Shown: piece after piece, positions 15,831 through 28,337 of the stretch
Position numbering within the stretch: the first letter of the stretch is position 1
How the letters are laid out: each line of letters opens with the position of its first letter
Assembly (NCBI RefSeq): GCF_014641945.1
Contig: NZ_BMIJ01000003.1
Coordinates: forward strand, 248,001 to 312,000
Direction: 5' to 3'
DNA length: 64,000 bases
From: Marinobacterium zhoushanense
GTDB lineage: Bacteria > Pseudomonadota > Gammaproteobacteria > Pseudomonadales > Balneatricaceae
Program-made: the position numbers and the translations under genes
The notes under the pieces: generated by a model
Seen by the model: only the letters and a program-made list of their open reading frames with translations
What the model was told of the DNA's origin: nothing
Databases searched by the model: none

Positions 15831-18800
15831 TTAACCTTGCTCCGGCTCGTAGCCCAAGTTAGGTGCCAGCCAGCGCTCGGCGTCTTCCATACTCATGCCC
15901 TTACGCTTGGCGTAGCTCTCCACCTGGTCTTCGCTGATCTTGGCGACACCGAAATACTGCGACTGCGGGTGGCTGAAGTACCAGCCACTGACGGCAGCCG
16001 TGGGTAGCATGGCAAAGCTGTCGGTGATGGTCATACCGACCTTTTTCTCCACGTCGAGCAGTTCCCAGAGCAGACCTTTCTCGGTGTGATCGGGGCAGGC
16101 GGGGTAGCCCGGCGCCGGACGAATACCGGTGTACTGCTCCTTGATCAGCGACTCGTTGTCGAAGCTCTCATCGGCGGCGTAGCCCCAGAACTCCTTTCGT
16201 ACCCGCTCATGCATCCGCTCGGCGAACGCTTCGGCGAGACGGTCGGCCAGCGCCTTGATCATGATGCTGTGGTAGTCGTCGTGGTCCGCTTCATATGCAG
16301 CGACGATATCGTCGATGCCGATACCGGCGGTGACGGCGAAGGCGCCGACCCAGTCCTCCTTGCCGCTCTCCTTGGGCGCGACGAAGTCGGTCAGGCACAT
16401 ATTGGCCTTGTCATTAACCTTCTGCATCTGCTGTCTGAGGTGGTGAACACGCATCAGGCGCTTGCTGCGGCTGTCATCGCTGTACAACTCGATATCGTCG
16501 TGTCCCACCGAGTTGGCCGGGAACAGGCCGATCACGGCGCGCGCTTTGAGCTTCCTGTTGTCGATGATATCGCGCAGCATCAGCTTGGCGTCTTCATACA
16601 GCTTGCGCGCTTCCTCGCCGACGATCTCGTCATCAAGGATGCGCGGAAAACGACCGGCCAACTCCCAGGACTGGAAGAACGGCGTCCAGTCAATGTACCG
16701 GGTCAGCTCTTCCAGATCGTAGTCATCGAAGACGTGGATGCCGGGCTTGATCGGCTTGGGCGGGGTGTAGTTATCCCAGTCGATCTTGAAGCGGTTTTCG
16801 CGGGCCGCTTCCAGCGTGACACGGCGCTGGTCGTTCTGGCGCGCGGCATGGCGCTCGCGCACCGCCTGGTAGTCTTCCTGAATCTCCTTCACGAAGGCTT
16901 CGCGGCGGGTGTCGGAGAGCAGGTTGGAGGCGACGCCCACCGAACGCGACGCGTTGGTGACGTGTACCACCTGGTTGTTCTTGTAGTTGGGCTCGATCTT
17001 CACCGCCGTGTGTGCCTTGGAAGTGGTGGCACCGCCGATCAGCAGTGGGATATCGAAGCCCTGGCGCTGCATCTCCTTAGCTACATGCACCATCTCGTCC
17101 AGTGACGGGGTGATCAGGCCCGAAAGTCCGATAATGTCGGCGTTCTCTTCGCGGGCGGTCTTCAGAATTTTTTCTGCGGGCACCATGACGCCGAGATCGA
17201 CGATCTCGAAGTTATTGCACTGCAGGACCACGCCGACGATGTTCTTGCCGATATCGTGCACGTCGCCCTTTACGGTTGCCATTACCACCTTGCCGGCGGA
17301 GCTGCTGGCACTGCCGGCCTTCTCCTCCTCGATGAACGGCATCAGGTAGGCCACCGCCTTCTTCATCACGCGGGCGGACTTCACCACCTGGGGCAGGAAC
17401 ATCTTGCCGGAGCCGAACAGGTCGCCGACGATGCCCATGCCGTCCATCAACGGACCTTCGATCACCTGCAGCGGGCGCTCGTAGTTGTGGCGGCACTCCT
17501 CGACATCCTCGTCGATGTAGTCGGCGATACCCTTGACCAGTGCATGGGACAGGCGCTTGTTGACCTCCCAGCCGCGCCATTCCAGATCCTGTTGTACCGA
17601 GGAGGCGGACGCGCCGCCGCGGTATTTCTCGGCCAGCTCCAGCATCCGCTCGGTACCGTCTTCGCGACGGTTGAGCACGATATCCTCGACATGCTCGCGC
17701 AGATCTTCCGGCAGGTCGTCGTAGATCGCCAGCTGGCCGGCGTTGACGATCCCCATGTCCATACCCTGCTTGATGGCGTGGTAGAGGAATACGCAGTGGA
17801 TCGCTTCGCGTACCTTGTCGTTGCCGCGGAAGGAGAACGACACGTTGGAGACACCGCCCGATATCTTGGCGTAGGGCAGGTGCTGCTTGATCCAGCCGGT
17901 GGCGTTGATGAAGTCCACGGCGTAGTTGTTGTGCTCTTCGATACCGGTGGCGATGGCGAAGATGTTGGGGTCGAAGATAATATCTTCCGGAGGGAAACCA
18001 ACCTTGTCGACCAGCACGCGGTAAGAGCGCTCGCAGATCTCGATCTTGCGCTGATAGGTATCGGCCTGACCGGTCTCGTCGAACGCCATCACTACAACGG
18101 CGGCACCGTAGCGGCGGATCTTGCGCGCCTGCTCGATGAACTTCTCCTCACCCTCCTTGAGGCTGATGGAGTTGACCACGCCCTTGCCCTGGATCCGTTT
18201 CAGGCCCTCCTCGATCACCTCCCACTTGGAGGAGTCGAGCATGATCGGTACGCGGGAGATATCCGGTTCGGAGGCGATCAGGTTGAGGAAACGGTTCATC
18301 GCCGCGATGGCGTCGAGCATCCCCTCATCCATGTTGATGTCGATGATCTGGGCTCCGTTCTCCACCTGCTGGCGCGCCACGTCGAGTGCGGTCTCGTAGT
18401 CGCCCTCCTTGATCAGGCGGCGGAACTTGGCGGAGCCGGTGACGTTGGTGCGCTCGCCCACGTTGACGAACAGCGTCTCGGCACCGATGTTCATCGGCTC
18501 CAGGCCGGACAGGCGACACTCGACGGCTATCTCCGGGATCTGGCGTGGCGCCTGGTCGAGCAGACCCTCGCGGATCACGCGGATATGCTCCGGCGTAGTA
18601 CCGCAGCAGCCGCCGACGATGTTGACAAAGCCAGACTGCGCCCATTCGCGGATCTCGTCGCGCATCTGCTCCGGAGTCTCGTCGTACTCACCGAAAGCGT
18701 TGGGTAGACCGGCGTTCGGGTGCACGGAAACGAAGGTGTCGGCAACACGGGAGAGTTCCTCTACGTATTGGCGCAGCTCCTTGGGACCGAGTGCACAGTT

Positions 18801-19553
18801 GAGTCCGATGCTGATCGGGTTGGCGTGACGCACCGAGTTCCAGAACGCCTCGGTGGTTTGGCCGGACAGGGTACGGCCGGAGGCGTCGGTGATCGTGCCG
18901 GAGATCATCACCGGCAGACGGATGCCCTGGTCGTCGAAGTACTGCTCCACGGCGTAGATCGCCGCCTTGGCGTTCAGCGTATCGAAGATGGTCTCGATCA
19001 GGATGATATCGGCGCCGCCCTCGACCAAACCGTCCACCGACTCGGTGTAGGACTCCACCAGCTGATCGAAGGTGACGTTACGGAACCCCGGGTCGTTCAC
19101 ATCCGGCGAGATGGTCGCGGTGCGGTTGGTCGGGCCGAGCACCCCGGCCACGTAGCGCGGGCGGTCCGGCGTCTGTGCCGTCATCTCGGCGCAGGCTTCC
19201 TTGGCCAGACGGGCGGCGGCCACGTTGATCTCGCGCGACAGCGTTTCCATCTCGTAATCCGCCATCGCGATCTGTGTGGCGTTGAAGGTGTTGGTCTCGA
19301 TGATATCGGCACCGGCCTTCAGGTACTCCAGATGGATATCGCGGATCAGATCCGGCTGGGTGAGCACCAGCAGGTCGTTGTTCCCCTTTACATCCAGATG
19401 CCAGTCGGCGAAGCGCTTGCCGCGATAGTCCGCTTCCTGCAGGCCGTGTGACTGAATCATCGTACCCATACCGCCGTCGAGAATCAGGATACGGTCGGCC
19501 AGGGTTTTACTCAGGGTGTTGTATAGGGAGTTCAGCAAAGTGGTGTCGCTCAC
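15831..19553 (-). CDS. metH: MetH, cobalamin-dependent methionine synthase
   Basis: A 1240-residue enzyme (E. coli MetH has 1227) transferring the methyl group from methyltetrahydrofolate to homocysteine. Domains in order: homocysteine methyltransferase (1-330, GGMGTM near the start and the zinc-ligand [10 protein letters not shown] near 310), pterin-binding domain (about 355-620), B12 cap and B12-binding domain with the cobalt-ligand motif [10 protein letters not shown] (about 755), and a C-terminal SAM-dependent reactivation domain with the [12 protein letters not shown] motif. The chain is complete. I see no cobalamin or SAM riboswitch in the leader. Divergent from panD. Confidence 0.97.
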   Translation of the reverse strand: MSDTTLLNSLYNTLSKTLADRILILDGGMGTMIQSHGLQEADYRGKRFADWHLDVKGNNDLLVLTQPDLIRDIHLEYLKAGADIIETNTFNATQIAMADYEMETLSREINVAAARLAKEACAEMTAQTPDRPRYVAGVLGPTNRTATISPDVNDPGFRNVTFDQLVESYTESVDGLVEGGADIILIETIFDTLNAKAAIYAVEQYFDDQGIRLPVMISGTITDASGRTLSGQTTEAFWNSVRHANPISIGLNCALGPKELRQYVEELSRVADTFVSVHPNAGLPNAFGEYDETPEQMRDEIREWAQSGFVNIVGGCCGTTPEHIRVIREGLLDQAPRQIPEIAVECRLSGLEPMNIGAETLFVNVGERTNVTGSAKFRRLIKEGDYETALDVARQQVENGAQIIDINMDEGMLDAIAAMNRFLNLIASEPDISRVPIMLDSSKWEVIEEGLKRIQGKGVVNSISLKEGEEKFIEQARKIRRYGAAVVVMAFDETGQADTYQRKIEICERSYRVLVDKVGFPPEDIIFDPNIFAIATGIEEHNNYAVDFINATGWIKQHLPYAKISGGVSNVSFSFRGNDKVREAIHCVFLYHAIKQGMDMGIVNAGQLAIYDDLPEDLREHVEDIVLNRREDGTERMLELAEKYRGGASASSVQQDLEWRGWEVNKRLSHALVKGIADYIDEDVEECRHNYERPLQVIEGPLMDGMGIVGDLFGSGKMFLPQVVKSARVMKKAVAYLMPFIEEEKAGSASSSAGKVVMATVKGDVHDIGKNIVGVVLQCNNFEIVDLGVMVPAEKILKTAREENADIIGLSGLITPSLDEMVHVAKEMQRQGFDIPLLIGGATTSKAHTAVKIEPNYKNNQVVHVTNASRSVGVASNLLSDTRREAFVKEIQEDYQAVRERHAARQNDQRRVTLEAARENRFKIDWDNYTPPKPIKPGIHVFDDYDLEELTRYIDWTPFFQSWELAGRFPRILDDEIVGEEARKLYEDAKLMLRDIIDNRKLKARAVIGLFPANSVGHDDIELYSDDSRSKRLMRVHHLRQQMQKVNDKANMCLTDFVAPKESGKEDWVGAFAVTAGIGIDDIVAAYEADHDDYHSIMIKALADRLAEAFAERMHERVRKEFWGYAADESFDNESLIKEQYTGIRPAPGYPACPDHTEKGLLWELLDVEKKVGMTITDSFAMLPTAAVSGWYFSHPQSQYFGVAKISEDQVESYAKRKGMSMEDAERWLAPNLGYEPEQG

Positions 19554-19860
19554 GTGTCGCTTTCCATCCGGGTGACTTCAAAAAGGGGAATATTGTACTG
19601 CAAATAGGTTGGGCTATGTCTGAGACCGCTTCATCTTTCTTTGAATATGGCTCACGTGGAGAGGAGCTGCTGTCGGTTCGAAATCTATTTAAAGAAGGCT
19701 GTTGTTGACCCCAAGATTTAAACCTATCGGTCAAGATCGGCGACTTTCTGGAAATCTGTACCGTAACCGCCTAATATGTCGCCCCGTTTGGCCCGGTTAA
19801 GCGGTGCCGTTTCGGATAGAGCCGTCATGCTCTCCATTTTGATATTCAGGGGGTAGAAAG
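19554..19860. other. Divergent intergenic region between metH and panD
   Basis: This holds the metH (leftward) and panD (rightward) control regions. The only possible gene is a 30-codon frame at 19617-19709 (begins MSETASSFFEYGSRGEELL, ends GCC) without a good ribosome-binding site. No riboswitch consensus (B12, SAM or SAH) was recognised on the metH side. Confidence 0.45.
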
Positions 19861-20295
19861 ATGCTGCAGACCTTCCTTAAAGCCAAGTTGCACCGTGTAA
19901 CCGTAACCCACGCCGAACTTCACTACGAAGGCTCCTGCGCCATTGACGGCGACCTGCTTGATGCCTCTGGCATCCGTGAATACGAGATGGTCCATATCTA
20001 TAACATCAACAACGGCGAGCGTTTCACCACCTACGCTATCCGTGCCGAAAACGGTAGCGGCGTTATCTCCGTCAATGGTGCTGCCGCGCATAAGGCAAGC
20101 AAGGGCGATCTGCTGATCATAGGCGCCTATGTGCAGTTGACCGAGAAAGAGATCGACACCTTCCAACCGACTCTGTGTTATTTCGAAAACGCCGAGAATG
20201 ACAGCGGCGTTGGCGTCAACGATGACGCGTTGCGTGCCCGCAACAAGATGACCGGCATGAAGTCGGCCATCCCGGTGCAGACTGCGGATATGTGA
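19861..20295 (+). CDS. panD: PanD, aspartate 1-decarboxylase proenzyme
   Basis: A 144-residue pyruvoyl enzyme making beta-alanine from aspartate for pantothenate and CoA synthesis. The self-cleavage site G24-S25 lies in [12 protein letters not shown], producing the pyruvoyl group on the alpha chain; the catalytic NGAAAH segment is also present. It is slightly longer than the E. coli protein (126) through a C-terminal tail. A strong terminator follows. Confidence 0.96.
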   Translation: MLQTFLKAKLHRVTVTHAELHYEGSCAIDGDLLDASGIREYEMVHIYNINNGERFTTYAIRAENGSGVISVNGAAAHKASKGDLLIIGAYVQLTEKEIDTFQPTLCYFENAENDSGVGVNDDALRARNKMTGMKSAIPVQTADM

Positions 20296-20324
20296 TAGCT
20301 TCTCTGCTCACATTCTGCTCAAGT

Positions 20325-20351
20325 AAAAGCCGCTTTTAAGCGGCTTTTTTG
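20325..20351 (+). terminator. Rho-independent terminator after panD
   Basis: Stem AAAAGCCGCTT with AAGCGGCTTTT followed by a T-run (CTTTTTTGC). It ends panD transcription about 30 bases after the stop; the symmetric A/T flanks mean it may also stop the converging GGCT-like gene. Confidence 0.88.
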
Positions 20352-20378
20352 CACAATTCTGTAAGCAGAAATGCAATG

Positions 20379-20756
20379 CTAACTCCTCTCGTGGTAGTAC
20401 ATTGCCCAATCCCCAGAGGTCACTCGGGGTGTGTCGCCAAGGTACTGGTTGTAGATATACAGCCAGCTCGCACCACGGGAGGTCTGGACCTGTTCCCTGA
20501 TATACAGGCTCCCCTCTATATTCTCGGGGTAGTACCACTCCAACCGATCCAGCTTTTCAATATGGTGATGCTGCACTTCATACAGCTCAACCACGATCTG
20601 CGTATGTTTTGCTCTGACCGCCGCGGGAAAATGACCAAGGTCGTACAGCGCAAAGCCGGAAAGACACTCCCTGCCGACCAAACGTGCCTCATGAAGTAGA
20701 TGATGGTTGTGTAGCCCTGCCCGGAGGCTGCCGTATACGGCGACTAAGCGAGTCAT
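20379..20756 (-). CDS. Gamma-glutamylcyclotransferase-like (GGCT/AIG2 fold) protein
   Basis: A 125-residue protein starting MTRLVAVYGSLRAG, the substrate-loop motif YGSL of the GGCT/YtfP/AIG2 fold. The catalytic acid is probably the Glu of EKLDRLEWYYPE or a neighbouring Glu. Such enzymes release 5-oxoproline from gamma-glutamyl amines or peptides; the substrate here is unknown. The ATG at 20756 is preferred to the upstream start because the fold begins immediately after it. Confidence 0.75.
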   Translation of the reverse strand: MTRLVAVYGSLRAGLHNHHLLHEARLVGRECLSGFALYDLGHFPAAVRAKHTQIVVELYEVQHHHIEKLDRLEWYYPENIEGSLYIREQVQTSRGASWLYIYNQYLGDTPRVTSGDWAMYYHERS

Positions 20757-20947
20757 ACTGCAAAAACTCAATCGAAAAAGAACGGTGATCTGACCCTGCA
20801 CAGTGATACCACCGACGCCGTTAACAGTATGTACCGCCTAATGGGTAATTACCGCCAACGTTTAGCATTGGCCCCGTTTTGACACCGGGAGATGCCCGTC
20901 TATGCTGAAAGCCACAACCGATGTAAGGACTAAACAAGGTTCCCGCA

Positions 20948-22753
<1,806 letters not shown>

Positions 22754-22783
22754 GGTCGAGTGCGTCAATTGGAGAGCCGTGCG

Positions 22784-23782
22784 ATGAACGAAGCGCCTAA
22801 ACCACTACCGGATAACGTCGATGGCGAGCATGCGCTTGCGCTGTTTACCGAGATGGTGCGTGTGCGCCGTTTCGAGGAAAAGTGTGCGGAGATGTACAGC
22901 AAGGGGGCGATTCGCGGCTTTCTACACCTTTATATCGGCGAGGAGGCAGTGGGTACCGGCATCATGCAATCCGTAGCACCCCAGGATGCGGTGGTTGCCA
23001 CCTATCGCGAACACGGCCACGCCCTGCTACGTGGTATCCCGATGAACGTCGTGATGGCGGAGATGTTCGGCAAGCAGGAGGGCTGCTGCCGTGGCCGCGG
23101 CGGATCCATGCACCTGTTCGACAAGGACACCCACTTCATCGGCGGTAACGCCATCGTTGGTGGCGGAATGCCCGTGGCTGTGGGGTATGCGCTCGCGGCC
23201 AGTATGCGCGGCCAAGACGCGGTAGCCTGGTGTATCTTCGGTGAAGGCGCCATGGCCGAGGGCGAGTTTCACGAGTCGATGAACCTGGCTGCGCTATGGC
23301 AACTGCCGGTGGTGTTCTGCTGCGAAAACAACTTCTACGCCATGGGCACAGCACTGGAACGCTCCGAGTCGGAAACACGTCTCGTGGAGAAGGCACGCAG
23401 TTACAAGGTGACCGCCGAGGTGGTCGACGGTATGGATGTGTTGGCGACGGAAGCGGCGGCAAGACGGGCAGCAGAAAGTACCCGTACCGGCAATGGTCCC
23501 TATTTTATCGAGTTCCAGACCTACCGCTTCAGGGCGCACTCCATGTTCGACGCCGAGCGCTATCGCTGCAGGGAGGAGGTGCATGAGCATGAGCTGCACG
23601 GCCCGTTGCGCATCTTTGCCGCTCGTCTGCAGGCATCCGGTCTGCTGGATGACGAGAAGCGTGCCGCGCTGGAAGCGGAGATCGCCGCCGAGATCGATGC
23701 CGCCGTAGCCTTTGCCGAGGCGGGTACGCCGGAGCCGGTCGGCGAGTTGACCCGTTATGTCTACTCGGAGGCGCATGTATGA
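22784..23782 (+). CDS. pdhA: Pyruvate dehydrogenase E1 alpha subunit
   Basis: A 332-residue thiamine-diphosphate enzyme subunit of the PDH/acetoin dehydrogenase class. The ThDP/Mg motif reads GEGAMAEG followed 28 residues on by CCENN, and the phosphorylation-loop-like segment RFRAHSMFD is present. It decarboxylates pyruvate (or another 2-oxo acid) with E1 beta. The ATG at 22784 has GGAGAG upstream. It overlaps pdhB by 4 bases. The substrate could be acetoin, but no acoR/acoX genes are nearby. Confidence 0.9.
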   Translation: MNEAPKPLPDNVDGEHALALFTEMVRVRRFEEKCAEMYSKGAIRGFLHLYIGEEAVGTGIMQSVAPQDAVVATYREHGHALLRGIPMNVVMAEMFGKQEGCCRGRGGSMHLFDKDTHFIGGNAIVGGGMPVAVGYALAASMRGQDAVAWCIFGEGAMAEGEFHESMNLAALWQLPVVFCCENNFYAMGTALERSESETRLVEKARSYKVTAEVVDGMDVLATEAAARRAAESTRTGNGPYFIEFQTYRFRAHSMFDAERYRCREEVHEHELHGPLRIFAARLQASGLLDDEKRAALEAEIAAEIDAAVAFAEAGTPEPVGELTRYVYSEAHV

Positions 23783-24786
23783 ACAGCACGGCAACCGAGG
23801 GGATGCGCGAGATCACCTACCGCGAAGCGGCACGGGAGGCCCTGCACGAGGCACTGACCAACGACGACCGCGTTTTCTTGATGGGCGAGGACGTGGGCCG
23901 GTATGGCGGTTCCTATGCCGTGAGCTTGGGCTTTCTTGATGAGTTCGGCCCCGATCGCATCCGTGACACGCCGCTCTCCGAGTCCGCCTTCGTCGGAGCG
24001 GGGATAGGCGCTGCCATCGGCGGCATGCGCCCTATCGTCGAGGTGATGACGGTCAACTTTAGCCTGCTGGCAGCCGACCAGATCATCAACACCGCCGCCA
24101 CCTACCTGCACATGTCCGGCGGCCAGTTCAACGTGCCGCTGGTGATCCGCATGGCCACCGGTGGCGGTCTGCAACTGGCAGCGCAGCACTCGCACAGCCT
24201 GGAGAACCTATATGCCCATGTGCCGGGGCTGAAGGTGGTGGTTCCCGGCACGGTGGAGGATGTGCGCGGCATGCTGCTTACCGCGCTGGCCGATCCGGAT
24301 CCGGTGCTGATCTTCGAACATATCCTGCTCTACAACCGCAAGGGCGTGCTACCGGTGCAGGCCGGTGCCGTCGACATCGATCAGGCCCGGGTGCGTCGTG
24401 AGGGTACTCAGGTGAGCTTGATCACCTACGGCGGATCCCTGTGGAAGTGCCTGGACGCAGCCGAGGTGCTCGAGCAACAGGGTATCGATGCCGAGGTACT
24501 GGACCTGCGGACCCTTCGGCCGCTGGACGATGCCAGCATCATGGCGACGGTGACGAAAACGCGCCGCGTGGTGATCGTTGATGAAGGCTGGCGCAGCGGC
24601 GGGATCTCGGCAGAGATTACCGCCCGTATCCACGAGCAGGCGTTCTATGAGCTGGACGTGCCGGTACAGCGAGTCTGCACCGCGGAGGTGCCGATCCCTT
24701 ATGCCAAACAACTGGAAGAGGCCGCTCTGCCGCAGGTGAGCGATATCGTTGCAGCAGCGCAACGGGTGGTGAACGGCCATGGCTGA
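23779..24786 (+). CDS. pdhB: Pyruvate dehydrogenase E1 beta subunit
   Basis: A 335-residue transketolase-type beta subunit. Its N-terminal half has [15 protein letters not shown] and [23 protein letters not shown], the conserved Glu-containing ThDP activation region; the C-terminal half has [13 protein letters not shown] and VDEGWRSGG. It pairs with the preceding alpha subunit as an alpha2beta2 E1. The start overlaps the E1 alpha stop (ATGA) and its end overlaps the E2 start by 8 bases, so all three are translationally coupled. Confidence 0.92.
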   Translation: MNSTATEGMREITYREAAREALHEALTNDDRVFLMGEDVGRYGGSYAVSLGFLDEFGPDRIRDTPLSESAFVGAGIGAAIGGMRPIVEVMTVNFSLLAADQIINTAATYLHMSGGQFNVPLVIRMATGGGLQLAAQHSHSLENLYAHVPGLKVVVPGTVEDVRGMLLTALADPDPVLIFEHILLYNRKGVLPVQAGAVDIDQARVRREGTQVSLITYGGSLWKCLDAAEVLEQQGIDAEVLDLRTLRPLDDASIMATVTKTRRVVIVDEGWRSGGISAEITARIHEQAFYELDVPVQRVCTAEVPIPYAKQLEEAALPQVSDIVAAAQRVVNGHG

Positions 24787-25957
24787 CTTCATCATGCCCG
24801 CCCTGGGTGCCGACATGGAGGAGGGCACGCTGGTCGAGTGGATGGTAAAGCCCGGTGACCAGGTGAAAAGTGGCGACGTGGTAGCGGTGATCGAGACCGT
24901 CAAGGGCGCCATCGAAACCGAGATTTTTGAAAACGGTACCGTCGGTGAATTACGGGTGAAGGTAGGAGAAACGGTGCCGGTCGGAACGGTTCTGGCCACC
25001 ATCCTTGGCAACGAAGAGGAGAAGGCCGAAGCGGCTGCCTCCGCACCGGCAACGCCGGTGCACGCGGCGCCGGAGACAGCGCCGAAACCACAGGTTCCCG
25101 TCGCCCCTAAGGCGCCTGCCGGTGCGGTACGTGCGTCCCCAGCGGCGCGCAAGCTGGCCATGGAAGCCGGAGTGGACCTGGCGCGGCTAAAAGGTACTGG
25201 GCCGGGCGGTGCCGTCACGCTGGCTGACGTACAGGCCGCGGCTGGGGCCAGCAGCGTCGCCGAACCGCCTTCAGCGCCCAAGCGAGGCTTCGACCCCGAG
25301 GCGATGCGCCGGGGCATTGCCGCCGCCATGGCGAAGTCGAAGCGTGAGATTCCGCACTACTATCTCTCTACTCAGATCGATATGACCCGGGCGCTGCAGT
25401 GGCTCTCCGCGGCCAATGCCAAGCGCAAGATTGGTGATCGTCTGCTGCAACTGGTGCTGCCGTTGAAGGCGCTGGCATTGGCGCTGCGTGAAGTACCGGA
25501 GTTGAACGGCTTTTACAGTGAAGGTGCGTTCCAGCCAAACGAGCAGATCCATATCGGCGTGGCGATCGCGTTACGCGGTGGCGGGCTGGTGGCGCCGGCG
25601 CTGCACGATGTGGATAAAAAGTCACTGGATGAGCTGATGCGCGACCTCAACGATCTGATCACTCGCGCGCGCACCGGCATGCTGCGCAGCTCGGAGATGA
25701 CGGATCCAACCGTTACTCTTACCAATATGGGTGATACCGGTGTGGAGGGGATCTTCGGCATCGTCTATCCACCCCAGGTAGCGATCGTTGGTCTTGGGCG
25801 GGTGGTTGAGCGGCCCTGGGTGGTAGAGGGCACGCTCGAGCCACGGCCTATCATGCTGGCGTCGCTGTCTGCCGATCACCGTGCCAGCGACGGCCACAGA
25901 GGCGGCATCTTTTTGAACACCTTTGACAAACTGCTGCAGAAACCGGAGGCGTTGTGA
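24779..25957 (+). CDS. pdhC: Dihydrolipoamide acyltransferase (E2) of the PDH complex
   Basis: A 392-residue E2. One N-terminal lipoyl domain (1-78) carries the lipoyl lysine in IETVKGAIE. An Ala/Pro linker follows, then a peripheral subunit-binding domain ([19 protein letters not shown], about 120-155), then the catalytic domain with the active-site HRASDG in [13 protein letters not shown] near the end. It transfers the acetyl group from lipoamide to CoA. No E3 (lipoamide dehydrogenase) gene is in the operon, so E3 must be shared. The next gene, an ACP, starts inside its stop codon. Confidence 0.92.
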   Translation: MADFIMPALGADMEEGTLVEWMVKPGDQVKSGDVVAVIETVKGAIETEIFENGTVGELRVKVGETVPVGTVLATILGNEEEKAEAAASAPATPVHAAPETAPKPQVPVAPKAPAGAVRASPAARKLAMEAGVDLARLKGTGPGGAVTLADVQAAAGASSVAEPPSAPKRGFDPEAMRRGIAAAMAKSKREIPHYYLSTQIDMTRALQWLSAANAKRKIGDRLLQLVLPLKALALALREVPELNGFYSEGAFQPNEQIHIGVAIALRGGGLVAPALHDVDKKSLDELMRDLNDLITRARTGMLRSSEMTDPTVTLTNMGDTGVEGIFGIVYPPQVAIVGLGRVVERPWVVEGTLEPRPIMLASLSADHRASDGHRGGIFLNTFDKLLQKPEAL

Positions 25958-26211
25958 GCGCAATGGAAAATACCCCTGACCAGGTCCGCGCCATCCTGCA
26001 GCGGGAGCTGGGTAATATCGCCCCCGAGGCGGACCTTGACACTCTGGCGCCGACGGTAGATCTGCGCGAGGAACTGGATATCGACTCCTTCGACTTCGTC
26101 CGTTATATCGCGGCAGTGAGCGAGGCGTTAGACGTGGATGTGCCCGAACAGGACTATATGCAGTTCTCCACTCTGCAAGGGGCGCAAAACTACCTACTCA
26201 ATCTGCCTTGA
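25954..26211 (+). CDS. Dedicated acyl carrier protein of the acsA-pdh operon
   Basis: An 85-residue carrier protein with the phosphopantetheine site Ser in ELDIDSFDFVRYI (DSF in place of the common DSL). It is acidic and helical like ACP. The GTG start overlaps the E2 stop as GTGA, indicating tight coupling; an in-frame ATG lies 9 bases further in. An ACP at the end of a pyruvate dehydrogenase operon suggests acyl groups made by E2 or AcsA are passed to a carrier-bound pathway, but the acceptor enzyme is not encoded here. Confidence 0.88.
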   Translation: MSAMENTPDQVRAILQRELGNIAPEADLDTLAPTVDLREELDIDSFDFVRYIAAVSEALDVDVPEQDYMQFSTLQGAQNYLLNLP

Positions 26212-26216
26212 GAGCG

Positions 26217-26232
26217 AAGCTGGCCCCAGCTT
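26217..26232 (+). terminator. Weak hairpin after the acsA-pdh-ACP operon
   Basis: AAGCTGG (26217-26223) and CCAGCTT (26226-26232) form a 7-bp stem 6 bases after the ACP stop, but only GTGTG follows and not a T-run. It may be a transcript-end stabiliser or a weak terminator. Confidence 0.3.
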
Positions 26233-26412
26233 GTGTGAATCGCTTCCACGCGCGGCTCGGTACAATTGTTACCCCCACAATCGATTGTCGCACTGACAAA
26301 AATGGCGCCGGATCGTCTCGACCGCCGTATATCCCGCTTGTAAGCTCAAAGAACGTCAGGTGAGGTGAACTGAACGCGCCGTTCATATGGAGGCGCCAAT
26401 CGGGAGGCTGGG

Positions 26413-27171
26413 ATGCGCAAAACGGAAAAGCTTTATTATCAGGATCCCTATCGGGTTTCGACAACGGCGACAGTCGTCAAGATCGATGAGGAAGGGGTGG
26501 AGCTGGACAGCACGGTGGCCTACCCCGAAGGAGGCGGACAGGAGGCCGATACAGGACTAATCGAGCACCCTGCCAGCGGAACCATCGTGGCGTTCGCCGA
26601 TGTCCGGCGCCGATTCGGGGCCGACGTGAGGATCGAGGGCGATAAGTATATCAACGTGGATGGCGTGATCTCGCATATCGTCACCGAGGTGGATCGGCAG
26701 CTCCTAGGCGGCTTTTCGATCGGCGATCAGGTGATTGTTCGTATCGATCCGCTGCGGCGTGAGAAGCTGAGCACCTCCCACAGCGCCTGTCATCTGCTCT
26801 ATCTGGCGGTGATGGAGGTGCGGCCTGGTATAGAGCAGAACCTGATCGGCTGCCACGTGCGTGAGGGTCAGGCGCGGTTCGATATGCTGACTGACGAGCG
26901 CTTCGATGAGGAGGAGATCAGCCGCATCGGCGAGATCGCCAATCGCTATGTCGACGGGAATCATCCCATCAGTCTCTATGCGAGCGATAGCCACCCCGAT
27001 GCGCGCTTTTGGGCGTGTGCTGGGCAGGTGGTGCCCTGTGGCGGTACCCATATAGAACGTACCGGACAGATCGGTCGCCTGACGATCAAACGCAAGAATA
27101 TAGGTAAGGGCAAGGAGCGGTTGATTTGCGTGCTTCCAGAGCTGGAGTATTCTGTGGCTCGTTATCGATAG
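26413..27171 (+). CDS. AlaX-like alanyl-tRNA editing protein
   Basis: A 252-residue stand-alone editing domain homologous to the C-terminal part of alanyl-tRNA synthetase. The zinc ligands HSACH (HxxxH) and CGGTH (CxxxH) are both present, so it should be an active deacylase that removes Ser or Gly mischarged on tRNA-Ala. The N-terminal beta-barrel shows the AYPEGGGQEADTG motif. It has the extended AlaX form. It stands alone between the pdh operon and a convergent exchanger gene. Confidence 0.87.
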   Translation: MRKTEKLYYQDPYRVSTTATVVKIDEEGVELDSTVAYPEGGGQEADTGLIEHPASGTIVAFADVRRRFGADVRIEGDKYINVDGVISHIVTEVDRQLLGGFSIGDQVIVRIDPLRREKLSTSHSACHLLYLAVMEVRPGIEQNLIGCHVREGQARFDMLTDERFDEEEISRIGEIANRYVDGNHPISLYASDSHPDARFWACAGQVVPCGGTHIERTGQIGRLTIKRKNIGKGKERLICVLPELEYSVARYR

Positions 27172-27207
27172 CGCCTGTTAAATAGAGCTGCGCTAAGTCG
27201 ATGGAGG

Positions 27208-28236
27208 CTAGATCAGCAGCACGACCAGCCCCAGTGCGTAGAGCAGCAGGACGGCCAGACTCTCGAAGCCGATCCGGGCAAACCCCTGCTCCTCCCGCCG
27301 GATCAGCCCCATCATCAGAAAGGCGGACATCAGCAGCGTCAGCACGGTCCAGGCGAGCGTAGTATCGGAGATGGCGTGGTAGATGGAACCGTCGCGGTAG
27401 GCGATATCGGAGGCGGCAGTAAACAGGGTATCGAAGGCGTTGCCGCCGATGATGCCGCCCACCGCCAGCGTCAATGCTCCCTGTCTGACGGCGGCCAGGC
27501 AGGTAACCAGCTCCGGTAGCGAAGTGCTGGTCGCGGTCAGCAGTACACCGATCATCGTTTCGCTCAGCCCGGTCTGCTCGGCGATCCCCGAGGCGACGTG
27601 TTCCAGCAGCCAGCCGGAGGTGCCCAGTACCAGCATCAACGCCAGAAACTTCACTAGCAGAAGGGGCAGTGAGAGCCTGATGTTGCGAACTTCCGGTATG
27701 TCCGGGCGGGTCGAGCGAGTCTTGGTTGCCCGCCATAGCGGCGTATCGCGCACCCGTTTGACCAAACCAAGGCCGTATAGGTACAGAAGGAGCAGGCAGA
27801 AGGTGATCGGGTGGATCTCCCACAGCGTAAAATCGGGCAGTAGCGGCGCCAGCGCGATCAGTGCCAGCAGCGCGATCAGTAGCGAGGTCTGCATCATGTT
27901 CTCCGCCGAGGCGGCGGCATGTTCCAGGTTGGCGCGGCGGTAGGTGATATCCGCAATCGCCAGAAAAACGGTCTGCACGGCGATTCCGCCCAGCGCATTG
28001 CTGACCGCCAATTCGGGGTGACCGTTCCAGGCCGCCGTTACCGACAGCACCGATCCGGACAGCGAGGTGGCGGCGCCCATCAGCACGCCGCCGGCTAACG
28101 CCTCACCGATGCGGATTCGGTCCGCCAGCTGATCGACGATACGGGTAATACGGGTGCCTGTTCCCAGTATTACCAGGACGCAGGCCGCAAAAAGAACCAG
28201 GTTGAACGTGAGTGATCCAGTCTCGAGAAAAGCCAA
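27208..28236 (-). CDS. CaCA-family calcium/sodium exchanger-like protein
   Basis: A 342-residue inner-membrane protein with about ten helices in two inverted halves. Each half has an alpha-repeat: GGVLMGAATSLSGSVLSVTAAWNG in the first and TATSTSLPELVTCLAAVRQG in the second, related to the GNxxE/TSLPE signature of Na+/Ca2+ exchangers such as YrbG. In the first repeat the usual acidic ion-binding residue is not obvious, so the transported ion is uncertain. It is monocistronic and convergent with alaX. Confidence 0.75.
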   Translation of the reverse strand: MAFLETGSLTFNLVLFAACVLVILGTGTRITRIVDQLADRIRIGEALAGGVLMGAATSLSGSVLSVTAAWNGHPELAVSNALGGIAVQTVFLAIADITYRRANLEHAAASAENMMQTSLLIALLALIALAPLLPDFTLWEIHPITFCLLLLYLYGLGLVKRVRDTPLWRATKTRSTRPDIPEVRNIRLSLPLLLVKFLALMLVLGTSGWLLEHVASGIAEQTGLSETMIGVLLTATSTSLPELVTCLAAVRQGALTLAVGGIIGGNAFDTLFTAASDIAYRDGSIYHAISDTTLAWTVLTLLMSAFLMMGLIRREEQGFARIGFESLAVLLLYALGLVVLLI

Positions 28237-28337
28237 GCAGCTTCGCCTCCTGTTGCATCCAGTCCAATCAAGTGTAGTCCGGACCGATTCGGATGGTGCA
28301 TAGAGGCTATCCCGAGCTGGATCGCCGGTCGGCGATA

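Noticed and set aside
16086..17105. Long plus-strand frames inside metH, and similar long antisense frames in other GC-rich genes
   Set aside because: Shadow frames produced by codon bias; the minus-strand metH is full length with all its domains.
19554..19860. Cobalamin or SAM riboswitch upstream of metH
   Set aside because: I could not find the B12 box or a SAM/SAH riboswitch core on the minus strand.
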